Assembly (NCBI GenBank): GCA_049724395.1 | Contig: JAUGWO010000041.1 | Coordinates: forward strand, 1-64,000 | DNA from: Spongospora subterranea f. sp. subterranea | Taxonomy: Eukaryota > Endomyxa: Phytomyxea > Phytomyxea > Plasmodiophorida | Length of the DNA: 64,000 bases | Direction of reading: 5' to 3' | Shown: one piece after another, positions 22,252 through 34,693 of the stretch | Layout: each line of letters opens with the position of its first letter | Position numbering within the stretch: the stretch's first letter is position 1 | Position numbers and translations under genes: made by a program | Notes under the pieces: model-generated | What the model saw: the letters and a program-made list of their open reading frames with translations, nothing else | What the model was told of the DNA's origin: nothing | The model's database searches: none

Positions 22252-24749
22252 TCAGGAAGTTCTCCATGTAACAGCCAGCGCAGTCCAGCAGGCAACAACA
22301 TTTTCAGCGTATGGGACGACATAGACTCGAAATGCAAGATGAACTGACGATCCAGGTGTTTTCAGAATTTCTACAGCTGTTTCCGTCAGAGTTAAATGCG
22401 ACATGATCTTTGTCTGCGGTCCTTAATGAGAAAACTTTTCGCACCATACATTGAGATTATCAACGCACCGGGTTTGTGTGATCGAACTGGCATGGATATG
22501 CTTTAAATGAGAAATGGATCGGGACTATGTTCTTGATGCCTTGCTGAAACACTGACGACAAAGGGTTAGTTTTCTCTGATTACATTATCGTTCAATGTGA
22601 CTTTGTCTGACAAGAGTTCCCGAATGTGATTCCCATAAGGCATTGTGATTCGTATGCCGCCAGGGCTGGGCTTAGGCAATTCGATAGTTGCTCATCCCAA
22701 ACGGTATCTTCTTGGAAATTGTCTCGTCGGTATTCCTCGATCAGTTTGCAGACGGCGCTCTCTGTCTGCACTGCCACAGTAATCGGATCAATGATGTTTG
22801 GCATTATTGTTGTCGCAGCAGCACACGAAGGTAATGCTCGAATGACTTGCGTCGGCAGCGCTTTCCATAGGGATCCATTCAGTAAATCCCATTTTGTTGA
22901 TTTGACAGTGTCATCGATCTGAGGTTTCCTCTTAACCTACATTGAGTCCGGTTCAAGATTGACCCAACCTGAATGTTAGCGTAGAACTGATCATCGTTGA
23001 ATAGGCATCCCACCGTCTCGAATTCAAACGTTGCGTCAACATTCATTGCGTTCTGAATCCATGAATCGTAAAGGTTTCCATTCTATGAGGGTGCCCAATT
23101 TTTATCGCTCTAACCGTTCTGTCTAACGAGAATATCCTCCCTGTTATGCTCTCCCAAAACATGACTTGATTTCTGCTCTCTCTGGTGACGACCCAGCAAT
23201 GAAACACCCCTCCGAGTTTCTACCACCCTTTTTCCATGAGATTGACAAATTGTGCAAAACTGATGTGTGTTCTCCCATACTTTACCACAGCATACATAAG
23301 CGTCGAGTCCGAATCCCAAAAGTAGACTGCAGAGAAGAACACAATGATCTTCGACGCCACCGTAACCTGAATCCGATCCTAAGCGCACTGCGACATTGGC
23401 CAGCTGGTGTCGTCTACCTCGGCTCAAGAACAGGCTCGGGCTGTTCCAAATATTTGTTTTTTCTCCACCAAGCTCCATATCAGTGTTGAACGGTAATAAT
23501 CTTTGACCAAATGTTCAGATCATGTCGTGTCATCCAGTTGCCATTGCCAACGTACCTGACAAATCGAGCAGCGTGCATTGCCGTCAACAACAACCTCCCT
23601 GCGTATAGTGGACGAATCAAAGAGCAAACGAAAATTCGCTCCTCATCTTCGTTGTTAACGAACAGCTTGATAGACCGGTTCTGTTATTGCGATTTAGTTT
23701 GAAAAAAATCATCGAGCTATGAACTTTACTTGGTGATCTGGTCGCAACTGGAGGAAATCGCTCCACCAAGATCTTGCATAAGAGTGAAACCGGCGGATTG
23801 CTGCATTTCTCGTCGACAGCTCTGCGGCAATCTGTTCAGCAATCTTGGCACCATCGAAAAACTTCCCAGAGGAAAGGCGTTTGGGAAGTGGCGCGATCTC
23901 CAGCTCCAATTCCAGTTTGCCAATCGGGGAGACCAATCCAGTTGCTTTTCGGCCGGAAAGTTCCACAGACAGCGCCATGAAACCGCTCTCAAGAACCCCC
24001 CTTTGGAACTTCTTGAATTTGCAGAAAAGATTTTCGAGGGGGTTTTACCTCCATTCCACGTATTGCGATGATAATACTTCCCGAAGTCTCGACCGTTGTT
24101 GTTCTTTCACCATTGTTATGTGGAGTCGATGAGGGACCGCTAGGAGATCCCGGAAAGGGATCATCCCTCGGCTCTGCTCTCCCTGCAGATCGACGATGAA
24201 ATCGTCCGCAAAATTCCGGGTCTGTCTGGACAGGAACCGGTTTGGAAACGAACCGATGTCGACCAAATCCTAGAATCATTAACAGGCTCGAGTTGGAATT
24301 CTACTAATTGTCGTTAATAAAGTCAACAGTGGATTACTCAACGACCCCTAACTGATTCTTCCTCGAAAAGAGGGTCGATAAATCCCGATCCGGCCTTCAG
24401 TTTGACGATAAGGTATCGTCGGTCACGAGCGATCTTGGGCCCTTTTGCGAGTAAGGGTGCTTGCGACAGTGCGGCGATCACTTCCTGGATAATCCCGTTC
24501 TGACGTAATACCTGAATCACGTGATCATCACCTGCGAAATCCAGATTCTTCTCTTGAAGAAACCCGGAAATTGTTCTGCGAATTTGATCGTAAACGTCTG
24601 CACGCACGACAGTGAAAACTGGAACGAATTTGAGATGAGTTTCTCTCACTGTTCTCCTTCAGATGAGAATCGATAGCGCTCTTCAGACGATGGATAACAG
24701 CGGTAGGTAGTTCATGATGTGGCTGCGGGTTGGTGTCGTTGAGTCCCAT
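22252..24749 (-). CDS. CEP76: CEP76, centrosomal protein of 76 kDa
   Basis: Centriolar protein that limits centriole re-duplication. Several exons; order matches vertebrate CEP76 end to end: N-terminal helices (ELPTAVIHRLKSAIDSHLKEN, then VVRADVYDQIRRTISGFL and IQVLRQNGIIQEVIAAL); the C2-like region (RRYLIVKLKAG; RHRFVSKPVPVQTDPEF; ADDFIVDLQGEQ; ITMVKEQQ...YVEWR; LSGRKATGLVSPIGKLELEL; RSWWSDFLQLRPDHQ); the transglutaminase/peptidase-like region (GVEDHCVLLCSLLLGFGLD, AYVCCG, VMFWESITGR, ETVGCLFNDDQFYANIQ); WDEQLSNCLSPALAAYE; and the C-terminal SSVHLAFRVYVVPYAENVVAC. Start chosen at MGLNDTN because the human protein begins at the same helix. Oddities: a first intron of only 31 nt (24619-24649), and four T (coding strand; 24210-24213) where three keep the frame between DPEF and ADDFIV. 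Confidence 0.88.
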
Positions 24750-26414
24750 CACCTGGCGTTCGATTGTGGGCGGCTTGAGCCCCGGGCGTACCGGTCGTTG
24801 ATAGCTGTTGCTGTTGAACCCTTTCGCAACAGGTGTGACTATAATATGGGACAGTTTTATCGCCAACACGATCAGTGGGAAACCCAGACCAGAGGCGCTT
24901 CTCGAAACAGCCATTACTGAATTCAAAGCGGAACTTGCGGAATTGAAGCCAGATTCAATTGAACAATTGGGACGGATATATTCCAGTAGTTTTTAATTTT
25001 GAGAAGCAAACTCTGATTGGATATGCTTTTATTGATTTCTTTAATCACATTTTTCAAGTTGCCGATCGCTCTTAGAAACCATATTGAGGAATTGCACTTT
25101 CTTTTCTCAATTCGCCTTTCATTGGAATTGCTCTCGATGATTTCCTTGGAGCATTTATTGATCGTGTCCAATAAGGTGCGACCTTGTGTGCTGTGATTTG
25201 GCATTGGGGTATTTTTAAACACGGTTTGAAATTGTTCTGAAATACAATTCGACTTGTTTTTTCGATGACGGTGGTTTGTGTTCATACAATGCCGATCGTC
25301 ATCTCCTCTGTTATGTTGGTCAACCATTCAAAATATATACTCTGAATACGATTTCAGGGTCGAGCGAATTATAGCTCAAGGATAGCCAGCTCTTACAAGG
25401 TGTTGTTTCCAGGATGGACATTTCTATTGGCAGTTGGCAGGCCCGTCATCCGACTTGGTTTCGTCATCTCGGGCTTATTTGATGCATTATTTGTGTTTTT
25501 GCACATGTTTGTGCCTTTTTGTCAGGTTTGATATAGAGCTTGTCAAATATTGCATATTGTTTCCATCCGATACGGTCTATATCCAACAGAAGCCTTCACG
25601 TCTGAGCCGAATTGTTTCAAAATTCAATCTAGCAGTTGGCATGAGTGCAACGACTTCTCTGATTCGGTCACGACTATTTCAGTTCTATAACGGTGATAAA
25701 ATTAAGGCCAATCAACCGTAATTGCTTGACTGTTCTCAGTTTATTTTGCTGCCAAGGACTAAATCGGCGATATTCATTCAGCTTAACCTGTTTTGTGTTC
25801 TCCAACAACTCCTCCGAATATCTGTCAGGGTTGTACTTGAGTGTTGGCCAGAAAAGAGCATCATCTGTGGACTGTGGAACCTTCACGTCTTTGCGCAATT
25901 ATTATGTTTCCACTACAGTAGATGCAGCCCCAATGCTTACGCGTGCAGTATCGTTAGAACTGACACCGACAGACACCCGACGTCAATGAGGGTTGCTCCC
26001 ATGATCAGTGGCAGTGTCATAGTGGCGTAACCTTCCGGTCCTGACTGTACACGGGGTCATGGCGGTACTGTAGTCTAATTTAACTGCCGACGTGTGTTCC
26101 ACAACCATATTTCGGCGACTTATTGGTCACAATCTCGGGGGAAACCAAAATCGCCCCATCGCCGCCGATTTCGTCCGGGTCGATGAAAAATTATGAATAA
26201 TGGCGACCGTTTTCGGTTGGTACGACCCCGGTGATCCGTTCTGATATCACTTGTATACGAATCTACCCACGATATTCGTCATTCATCCTGAAAGCTGAAG
26301 TCATGTGGAAAGGTTGGGCTACAACCTGTTGTATTTTTTCTGGCGCGGTACTGACACCTTTTATTTCGATGTGAAGACGACAAAGCTGCCGGAACTGTCG
26401 AATGTTCGAATTGG
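24750..26414. other. Intergenic; orphan open frames
   Basis: A plus-strand frame at 24808-24996 ends in a protein-like helix (RPEALLETAITEFKAELAEL) but overlaps the CEP76 5' region with no exon chain found. Minus-strand frames at 24923-25327 (Asn/Lys/Ile-rich) and 25674-25898 (DRYSEELLENTKQVKLNEY) may be exons or decay products of an unrecognised gene. No named family. Confidence 0.3.
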
Positions 26415-27470
26415 ATGGGACAGCATCGCGATATGATCGCCAGATTTCCAATCAGTTCGTTAGCTATTGCTGGAAGTCATAATTCTGGATCGTACGCTAT
26501 CCACGGTTCGCGTCCACAACGCGCTTGGGATTGTGATCCCAGCATAGCGCGATATTTTCATCTCCCCGGTTTCCCCACAATCGTTCGACGATGGGCCAAA
26601 GTCAGTTCTATGCAAGTGCTTTTTTGTTCAGTTTCATCATTCGTCCCGTTGTAGTGCCAGACGAGTTCAATTCGCGACCAACTGTTGAACGGAATCCGGT
26701 ATTTGGACGTGAGATTGAGCTGTGACACGGATAATGGGCGAATGTTCCTATGCCACGCTGTCTGCTTCATATCATTTGATGATTTTTGCACACAGTTGAT
26801 CGATTTCTCGGATTCGCATCCGTCCGAGATTATTCTTGTCGATGTCAACCATGTGTATGTGGATCCCAACGCCCCAGCCCATAGTTGGGCCATCAAGAAT
26901 CATTATCACACGATCTTGGATCGGTTAATCGAGGCAATTGGACGAAATCGTATCGTTGATCGAGAATGTTCCCCTTCGACAACCATTTCCAAAATATTGG
27001 AAGCCCGTCCTCGAATAATATTGATATTCGACAATGCCGAAGCGGCAGAATCAAGGCATATTTGGGGACCGGATACAATCACCTCAGCTTGGCCAAATTC
27101 CAACAAGATGACGCGTGTTTTGGATCACGCGGTTCTAGAATGTGTTTCGAATCGTGATGCGTCAAGGCTGCATGTGATGCAGTTGCTGCTGACCTGCAAA
27201 CCGAGCGATATCGCCAAGAATATCTATGGGAACCTCATCAATCATAGCAGGCGTTTGACGTACCATGCGCCCCAGTTCATCTTCGAACAATGTCGGAAGG
27301 ATGGTGCGTTGTTGAGGCACTTCAACGTGGTAATCATGGACGACTGCTGCCATAGCAATGGCGCATTGGCGCTAGCGGCGATCGAGATCAACCTGATGAA
27401 GTATGAATCCATGGCCTATCCGCCTATTTATCATTCTCTGCATTCACCACAACAAACACCACCCAATTAG
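26415..27470 (+). CDS. PLCXD-like phosphatidylinositol phospholipase C (PI-PLC X domain), copy 1
   Basis: Single X-domain PI-PLC of the bacterial/PLCXD type, expected to cleave phosphatidylinositol or GPI headgroups at a membrane. Exons 26415-26600 and 26655-27470 are joined by a 54-nt intron (WAK|CQTSSI). Seen: AIAGSHNSGSY (first catalytic His), LLNGIRYLDVRLS (Asp/Arg of the active site), MFLCHAVCF (second His), and FSDSHPSEIILVDVNHVY, the family's HPxExxxxDxxH block; no Y domain, C2 or PH. NWMG codons precede the ATG in frame, as in copy 2 (GNWMGENL), so an upstream exon with the N-terminus and probably a signal peptide is missing from this model. Paralogue of the gene at 33.5 kb with the same intron position, implying duplication of an intron-bearing gene. 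Confidence 0.8.
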
Positions 27471-28739
27471 TGTATTTTTTACTACAAACAAACCATACCG
27501 GTTTAACTCGACTGCAATGGTCAAGGAGTGTTTGCGAAACTCGACATATTTTCGTTGACCTCATTAGACAGCCGATAATGTCAGATCAACGACGTTCGCC
27601 CAACACGCGATGATCAGCAGTCAGCTGAATGAACGATCGCGTTCCGCAATCGTCACAAAGTATGTCGATTCTATCGCCATCACCCGATATTTGCGTGTGG
27701 CGGGATATATGTTCATCAATCTTTGTCCTTTGCCAATTGTAAGTCCTCCATGCGTTTGCGAAAAACCACTAATATCTTGTGCCCTACGCCGTTCCATTTC
27801 TGAACCATTCCTCATACCGACCACGCTGAACTTAATGACGGAATCTGTCCTCCGTTTGCTCGCGCACCTCTGTCTTTTGCCGATATTGGTGAAATTGAGG
27901 TTTGGCTCCTGTACGGATGAAAACGCAGGAATGGCGGAACGCGCTGGGTTTTCTCCAGCGTTTCCTTGATCCTTTCCCTCAGTCTTCCCACGTCCACCGG
28001 ACCCGACCCTTCTTGCTTCCTTTCTCGTGCACATTTCTCTGGTCACTCCCAGTTGGTCCTGATTGAGGACCTCCAAAGTTAGGTCGGTCTCACCTCCAAT
28101 TCTTCAAGCTGTGTCGTTTGACCTTGGATCTCGCAATGCCAACAGCCTGCAATGACCTCGTTAGCCATTACGTGAACTCTTTGCGCGTGATTTGTAATCC
28201 TCCTTCTTCTTGGAAGACTGGTCGATGAGTGTCTGTATTTACTATGTGGCACATCCGTTCTGTCGTTGTTTTCGTACAGGTGGGCGACATCGATCATTTC
28301 ATAGGCAACTGGAGAGCGGCAAAGGGGGTGTCACCGACGGTCTCCACGTGGTTCAACAAGAACTTGTGGTACCATTTTTTTCAGTCTAGGAGTCGGAAAT
28401 TGTTGAAAACCCTAATTGGACACATGTCGCAACAATGTCAATTTCGAGAAACATTTCCACATATGCGAAAAGGTTTGTGGGTTTATTGAGTTGTTTACGG
28501 TAGTGTCACAACCAGTTCATCACCATAGTGAATGTCGAATGTAGATCATATCACAATGACTTGACACGATCACTGTTCGCTCAATCAATCATAAAAAATC
28601 CATGTTCCATTTATCGAATCAACTTGGCAATTTGCCAGTTGACATTTGGGTCCCTCGACGCTCGAATTATTGTCAAAATCGCCGGCCATCGACGTGACTG
28701 AAGTACGGTAGATTAGGAGCCCGCCCTGCCACAATATTT
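27471..28739. other. Spacer after PLC copy 1, weakly duplicated
   Basis: No gene recognised. About 28100-28250 matches 31610-31760 loosely (words such as cctgcaatgac and cttcttggaaga shared in the same order), suggesting the duplicated unit once extended further upstream than the clear repeat. Confidence 0.35.
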
Positions 28740-29969
28740 ACCGTCCAGCTCCATACCCGAGTACCGTAATGGCTTCATCAATCGCGTCAACGCGATTAGT
28801 TGTAAAATTTCTCCAAGTCTTGTGCATCCATTTCAATTGTGAAACCGTAGGCGATCGAACAATCTGGACAAATAAGCGACGTTAACGCCAGTCAAGTTTC
28901 AATTCCCGACTAGGTACGTCAAGATGTTGTGCTGGAGCCCATGGAGGATCCACCAAAAATGTAATTGGATTCGGATACCGGATTTGGTGTCTACGGATTC
29001 CCCAGCGTTTCGAAGATACATCAACGTCACCAGCAAATGATGGCATGCACGTTGAAGGTTAGGCCACTCCATCATGCAAAATATCTGATGCAGCTAAAGA
29101 TGATGATCATCCCAACTGGATGGTAATTTCTTCCAAGGGTGTACTACGAGGAACATGAAAAAGACTCTACGTCGCTCATATTGACCATTCTCGCGATGTG
29201 GATTTCAAGTTTTTGCTGTCAGACAGCGGGGTTACCTAAAACGTCGGGCCATTTTTAGCACAGAATTGTTTGTCAATTCCACTGCTGTTCGTGAATATAA
29301 TGGGGATATTGAACAATTGCTAGTCGACAGGGTGACCCTCGTTTATCTGATGGATATTTGGGTGTCCCTTGAGCTTGTCAGGTCGTTCCCATTGTCGTTC
29401 ACACCTCTTCATCCAATTGAAGGAAACTCGTATCCAAACTGTAAACGGCGTTAGAGCGTGGTGGCGGCGCTGACGAAGCCAGACTGCAACGACAGAGGTC
29501 CTGCCCGATGCAACTGACTGGTTTGTTGCCATTTCAAGCTCTCAGGAAGTCCAAGGTCGATGAACCCACAGGAACGTGGTACACGAGATACAATATGCAG
29601 TTTGGCGAAATGTAGTTGTGGAATTCGTCAAGTGTCGTCCATTCCGCGGATGAAATTGAATGCCAGAACCCTCGAAGATTCTTCAAAACCCGAGTGCTAA
29701 TCGTGAAGATAATTTTGGTTTCAATGGTTCGACATGTTCTGGCCACACATCAACCACATTATGCTATTCAGATCGACTATACAACCAAAACTACAAAATG
29801 TTGTATACGATTTCGATGCTGAAACAAATGGGATTTCACCAATCATGTGAAGAGCGCCATCGCTGCGGTTACCTGTGGCGCAACGCTTTCGATTCTATCT
29901 CACACAGTTTCGGACTTGGATTCCGTTTTGCATATCATCAACACCCATGATTATTGGTCGTCCCTCTCG
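28740..29969. repeat. 1.2 kb direct repeat, copy A (decayed)
   Basis: Direct copy of 31875-33092 with many substitutions, small indels and a premature stop in the coding phase of copy B. Retains blocks such as WYTRYNMQFGEM and SSVVHSADEIECQNPR. Its 3' 250 bp is also part of the palindrome at 29.7-30.5 kb. Confidence 0.85.
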
Positions 29970-30060
29970 TTCAGTTCGTCGTTCTTTCTCTCGCCTTGTG
30001 TCTGTTCTTGGTCTTCCAATCTTCTGATCGTCTGACTGATCAATCTGCCTCAAACTACGT
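29712..30060. repeat. Left arm of 0.8 kb palindrome
   Basis: 349 bp, inverse of 30152-30500 with scattered differences; spacer 91 bp. The arm contains the end of repeat copy A, so the inversion post-dates the sequence now found in copies A and B. Confidence 0.9.
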
Positions 30061-30151
30061 AGGGTTGGGTCTGAGAGATCTTCCTCAATTAAACTGTCTT
30101 TTGATTCTTCTTGCTCTTTAACCCTTTTCGCATTGATTCAATACCCTCTTG

Positions 30152-30500
30152 ACGTAGTTTGAGGCGAATTGATCAGTCAGACGATCAGATGATTGGAAGA
30201 CCAAGAACAGACACGAGTCGAGAGAAAGAACAACAATTTGAACGAGAGGGACGACCAATAATCATGGGTGTTGATGATATGCAATACGGAATCCAAGTCC
30301 GAAACTGTGTGAGATAGAATCGAAAGCGTTGCGCCACAGGTAACCGCAGCGATGGCGCTCTTCACATGATTGATGAAATCCCATTTGTTTCAGCATCGAA
30401 ATCGAATGAAACATTTTGTAGATTTGGCCTTATAATCGATCTGAATAGCATAATGTGGTTGATGTGTGGCCAGAACATGTAGAACCATTGAAACCAAAAT
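30152..30500. repeat. Right arm of 0.8 kb palindrome
   Basis: Inverse of 29712-30060, equal length. Both arms encode near-identical short frames (MKSAIAAVTCGATLSILSH...) as a by-product of the inversion. Confidence 0.9.
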
Positions 30501-31874
30501 GTGAGGCAAAGACTTCAACAGGGGCAAGGCCACCCAGACTTGAACTGGGGCTATGGCTGAGGACTACTTGGACTAAGGGGATGGCATCAGGCCAACGATC
30601 CAGAGCAACAAACCTCCATATGGGACAATAATAACCGGAGAGGCTCCTGAGTCATTTGGCGAGCGGTGCCATTCGGGAAATGCATCCCGACCATTGTGAA
30701 CGATGGGAGATTTCTACCCAATGACTGAGTTCGGAACTAACAGGGTTCCTGAATTAAGTACCACAGTCGAACACCTAGACCCGGGGCAATCGGAAAGAAC
30801 TGCCCCATCGAAACATAGCGGCGACGACGGTGTCCGAACATTCTCCAAGCGAGGCTCTTCCGGTCCGAAACGTCGTCCTGTGGCAAACTGTACTCTGACG
30901 AGGTATCCGTCATGATCCCGCTCGGATTTCTGGCATCATCAATCTCCCCTGTCCACTGGGGTCGTTCAAGTATTGTCTGCGATTGTCATTTGTCCCCCCC
31001 CCCCCTCTGAGGTTCTGGAGTGCAGAACGAATATCCGACCAGCACGCCCCGTCCAAAGGTGAGAAAGAGGTATACGAATACGAGACGCTTCCCGGGTAGT
31101 ATTCGCTAGACAAGTCTGCAGAGATACGAGTGCAGAGTGCCACAGATCGAGGTTTCCGACTGGAAACTTTGACGCGATCTATACGGGAGTAAAACGGGTC
31201 TATGTGAGAACAGAGGGAAGTAATGAGAAGTGACCGTCAACATCGGCAGAATGAGTAAGAACATCGTCAATGTCATGCAACTCCCGAACCAAGCACCATT
31301 TACTGGTTCTTGCGAACACCGCGTTGACGAGGAAACGCCATGCGGGAGGATTACAGCAGTGTGCTTGCGTTGGCAGCATGTACTGTCACGGAATATGCCC
31401 ACTGTCACCATTATCGCCATCTAGAGTCGAAAAAAACTTGAGAGTGCGTCAGTCGAGCCGCCATCGAACGAAGGGGAAAAAGTACCCCATTGATAAGACT
31501 GTAGATCAAAGACTCCGAAGCAGTCACACCCGGGTGATTACCACGTCACGATCGTTCCCAGATGGTCCTCATGGTCGACCTTCATTTCCCCTAGGTCTGT
31601 TTGCTCCTCCGATTCCCAAGCAGTGTCCTTTTGACCCTGGGTCCCGCGATGCCAGCCGCCTGCAATGACTGGATTTTTTCCGCTTGACTGGCAAAGTGGC
31701 GATCCTCCTCCTCCTTGGAAGAGTCTACCACTACATACCGTATTTTGCCGGACTTTGTACATACCGTAGTGGGTTTTGCTTTTGCGTTGGGGATATTTTT
31801 GGCGCCAAACAATTCCGTGGCTTGAGTTTTGGCTCCGCGTTAGTTAAGTCCGCCTACAGCACCAGCTTCGGATT
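30501..31874. other. Spacer between palindrome and repeat copy B
   Basis: No recognisable gene. Contains a run of about 12 C near 31000-31012. Small frames on both strands lack family features. Confidence 0.35.
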
Positions 31875-33092
31875 ACCGTCCAGCGCCATATCCGAGTACC
31901 GTAATTCAGGCAATGGGTTTCATCGATGGTGTCAACGCGATTATTTTGTCGAGAGTGCTCCGGGTCTTGTGCGTCCATTTCGGTGATCAAACAATCTGGG
32001 ACACATAAACGTTGTCAAGGCCGACTATGACGCCAAAGTAGTTTCAGACCATGACTTGCAGCGTCACGAAATTGTGCTGGAGCCCATGGAGGATCCGCCG
32101 AAGAAATTTTCGGGTGACGAAATGTTGAATGTGTTGGATTCCGATAACGGATATGGTGTTTTTCGGATTCCAAAACGTTTGGAACATACTCTAACGTCAC
32201 CTGCAAAATATGACATGGATGTTGAAGAATTTGCTAGACCACTCCATCAAGCAATATCTGATGCAGTCAAAGATGATCATCCCAACTGGATAGTGATTCC
32301 TTCCAAGGGTGTACTACGAGGAACAGGAAAAACACTATACGTCGCATATGCTCATGGTGACCATTCTCGCGATGTGGATTTCAAGTTTTTGCTGTCAGGC
32401 AGCGGGTCTACCTTCGAAGTCGTTCCATTATCAGCACAGAACCGTCTCATTCCATTCCACTGCTGTTCGTGAGTATAATGGGGATATTGAACAATTGCTA
32501 CTCGACAGGGTGACCCTCGTTTATCTGATGAATATTTGGGTGCCCCTTGAGCCTGTCAGATCGTTCCCATTGGCGTTCACACCTCTTCATCAGTTGAAGG
32601 ACACTCGTGTCCACAGTTGGTTGACTGGTTTGTTGCCATTTCAAGTGCTCAGGGAGTCCAAGGTCGATGAACCCACAGAGAAGTGGTACACGAGATACAA
32701 TATGCAGTTTGGCGAAATGTATCTGTGGCAATTGTCAAGTGTCGTCCATTCCGCGGTTGAAATTGAATGCCAGAACCCTCGAAAATCCTTCGAAACCCGA
32801 GTGATGATCGTGAAGACTAATTTCGATTTCAGTGGTTCGACCTGTTCTGGTCACACATCAACCACATTATGCTATTCACAACGACTATACGACCAAATCG
32901 ACAAGAGGCTTCGCAATGGTCAAGATACGGTTTCGAAGCTGAAACAAATGGGATTTCACCAATCGTGTGAAGAGCGCCATCGCTGCAGTTGACTGTGGCG
33001 CCACGAATTCTCTTCTATCTTCAAAAATTGTTCGGACTCTGATTCCGTTGTCCATATCTGTAAACAGTGATGATTATGGGTTGTCCCTCTCT
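31875..33092. repeat. 1.2 kb direct repeat, copy B (better preserved)
   Basis: Partner of 28740-29969. Coding capacity is largely kept here (see the hypothetical gene inside). Confidence 0.85.
32056..32992 (+). CDS. Hypothetical protein encoded in the duplicated unit
   Basis: Two open stretches are linked by a plausible 44-nt intron with a good donor (gtgagtat, about 32468-32511): MQRHEIVLEPMEDPPKKFSG...VVPLSAQNRLIPFHC, then VTLVYLMNIWVPLEPVRSF...EERHRCS. Features: acidic N-terminal part with DVEEFARPLHQAISDAV, then SKGVLRGTGKTLYVAYAHGDH; no Walker motif consistent with an ATPase, no signal peptide, no membrane segment. Family unknown. Start may lie further upstream. The existence of a diverged second copy with broken frames suggests copy B may also be decaying. 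Confidence 0.4.
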
Positions 33093-33493
33093 CCGAATTC
33101 AGCAACTCGAGGTTAATTAGGTTTCGGTCTGAAAGATCTTCTTCTCTATATTCTATTGAATTATTTCTTGGTTCATCGTTCTGTTATCGTTAGGCCCTGG
33201 TGAAAACTCCATTCTGAACCAGAAGTTTTGAAAGTGAGAGAAGGGAAAGAGGATCCGACCTAGTCCATTTCTTCGGTCTTTTCGATCAGCCAATTGTGAT
33301 CGGTAAAAGTAGTATCTGCATCGTGAACTGATTACTTTTCGGGCGCGATGATCTTGGGATTGATCGGCCAAAACCATGGCGGCAGCGACAGATTGATCGT
33401 TGCTCACCCCGGAAGCAATCAGTCATTCCATCATGACCATCGAGTCGAATTGGGGGCAGTCGTAATGGTTTAACCCCATATTAATATCTAATT
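33093..33493. other. Upstream region of PLC copy 2
   Basis: No coding or repeat signal recognised beyond the end of the direct repeat. Confidence 0.3.
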
Positions 33494-34693
33494 ATGAACT
33501 ATATCCAAATCTCCGTTTTAACTATTTCTTTATCGGTCGTCGGAGCAGGCTCGTTCTGCGCTTTGTACATATTGCTGGAAGTCTGTTGTTGTGCACATCA
33601 GTTTGCCTGCGTTCCCTCTGTTGAACGTTGTTTTTTTTTTTTGCAGGAAACTCCCGACCATCGGGTTGGCGATGAATATGGAAACTGGATGGGAGAAAAC
33701 CTGAACCTCATCAGGGATTTCCCGATCAGCTTCGTTGCTCTACCTGGTAGCCATAACTCGGGCACATATTCCCAATCAGATTCGTGCCCGAAAGCCTGGG
33801 ACCTGGCCGCCTTCGTCAACCTACCTGTGATCTCCACGGTCGTCCACAGGTGGGCGAAGGTCAGTTTCCCCGTTTCTCATGAAGTTCAACGTTGAGCTCA
33901 TATTGTTTGGATCTAGTGCCAGACCATGTCGATCACAGATCAGCTGATGAGCGGTATCCGATATTTGGATATCAGATTGAGCTACGATATAGAGTCCGAT
34001 ACGATCTGTCTTTGCCATGGTCTCTGTTTCATAACGCTTTCCGAATTCGCATCGCAGCTTGTTCAGTTTTCAGATTCGCACACGAACGAGATCATCATGG
34101 TCGACGTGAATCACGTCTACGCTGGCCCAGATTCCAGCGAGATGACCCTAGAGCAGCACCAGGTGGTTCTGGATCGGGTCGTTTCCGAGATCGGTCGATC
34201 TCGTATCGTCGGCCGTGATCGTAGCCCATCGACGACAATTTCTCGCCTGCTACAGCAGCGGCGTCGTATAATTCTCACATACGACGACGAGGAAGTCGCG
34301 TTCAGGAGCAATGTTTGGGGATGTAAATCGGTCAATTCGGTCTGGCCAGACTCGAACGACGTCGATGTCGTACTGGCCGAGGCCAAGCGGTACGCCCACT
34401 CGCCGATCGATCGTGACCGGGTTTATGTGATGCAATTGCTGTTGACGTATTCCGCCATCGATATCGCCAAGAACCCCGTCAGAGGCGTTCTACAGAAGAG
34501 CAGGGAGTTCCTGCAATTCGTTCCAGACTTCATTCTGGAACAGTGTGAAGACCGCCGGTTCTTGGAGGCCATCAATGTGGTGCTAACCGATGATATCGGA
34601 AGAAACACCCAGGAATTGATGACGTCCATCATGGCGATCAACCATATGAAGAAATTGCGCAGCTCTACCCTTTCAGAACACTACTTTCTCTAG
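33494..34693 (+). CDS. PLCXD-like phosphatidylinositol phospholipase C, copy 2
   Basis: Three exons (33494-33580, 33647-33859, 33917-34693) give 358 aa. Exon 1 encodes a hydrophobic N-terminus (MNYIQISVLTISLSVVGAG), a signal peptide or anchor. Catalytic blocks: VALPGSHNSGTYS (His), LMSGIRYLDIRLS, CLCHGLCFI (His), FSDSHTNEIIMVDVNHVY. The last intron is at the same codon as in copy 1 (WAK|CQTMSI). GC is visibly higher than in copy 1, with many C/G third positions, so the two paralogues differ in codon use. Expected role: hydrolysis of PI or GPI at a secretory or cell-surface membrane; the specific substrate cannot be read from sequence. Confidence 0.85.

Noticed and set aside
24808-24996. Plus-strand protein-like frame (RPEALLETAITEFK) over the CEP76 5' end
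   Set aside because: It looks helical but has no linked exon and overlaps the region antisense to CEP76; kept only as an orphan note.
28740-33092. Retroviral or LTR-type element explaining the direct repeats
   Set aside because: No reverse transcriptase, integrase, protease or primer-binding features were seen in or between the copies; the direct repeats carry their own coding-like sequence instead.
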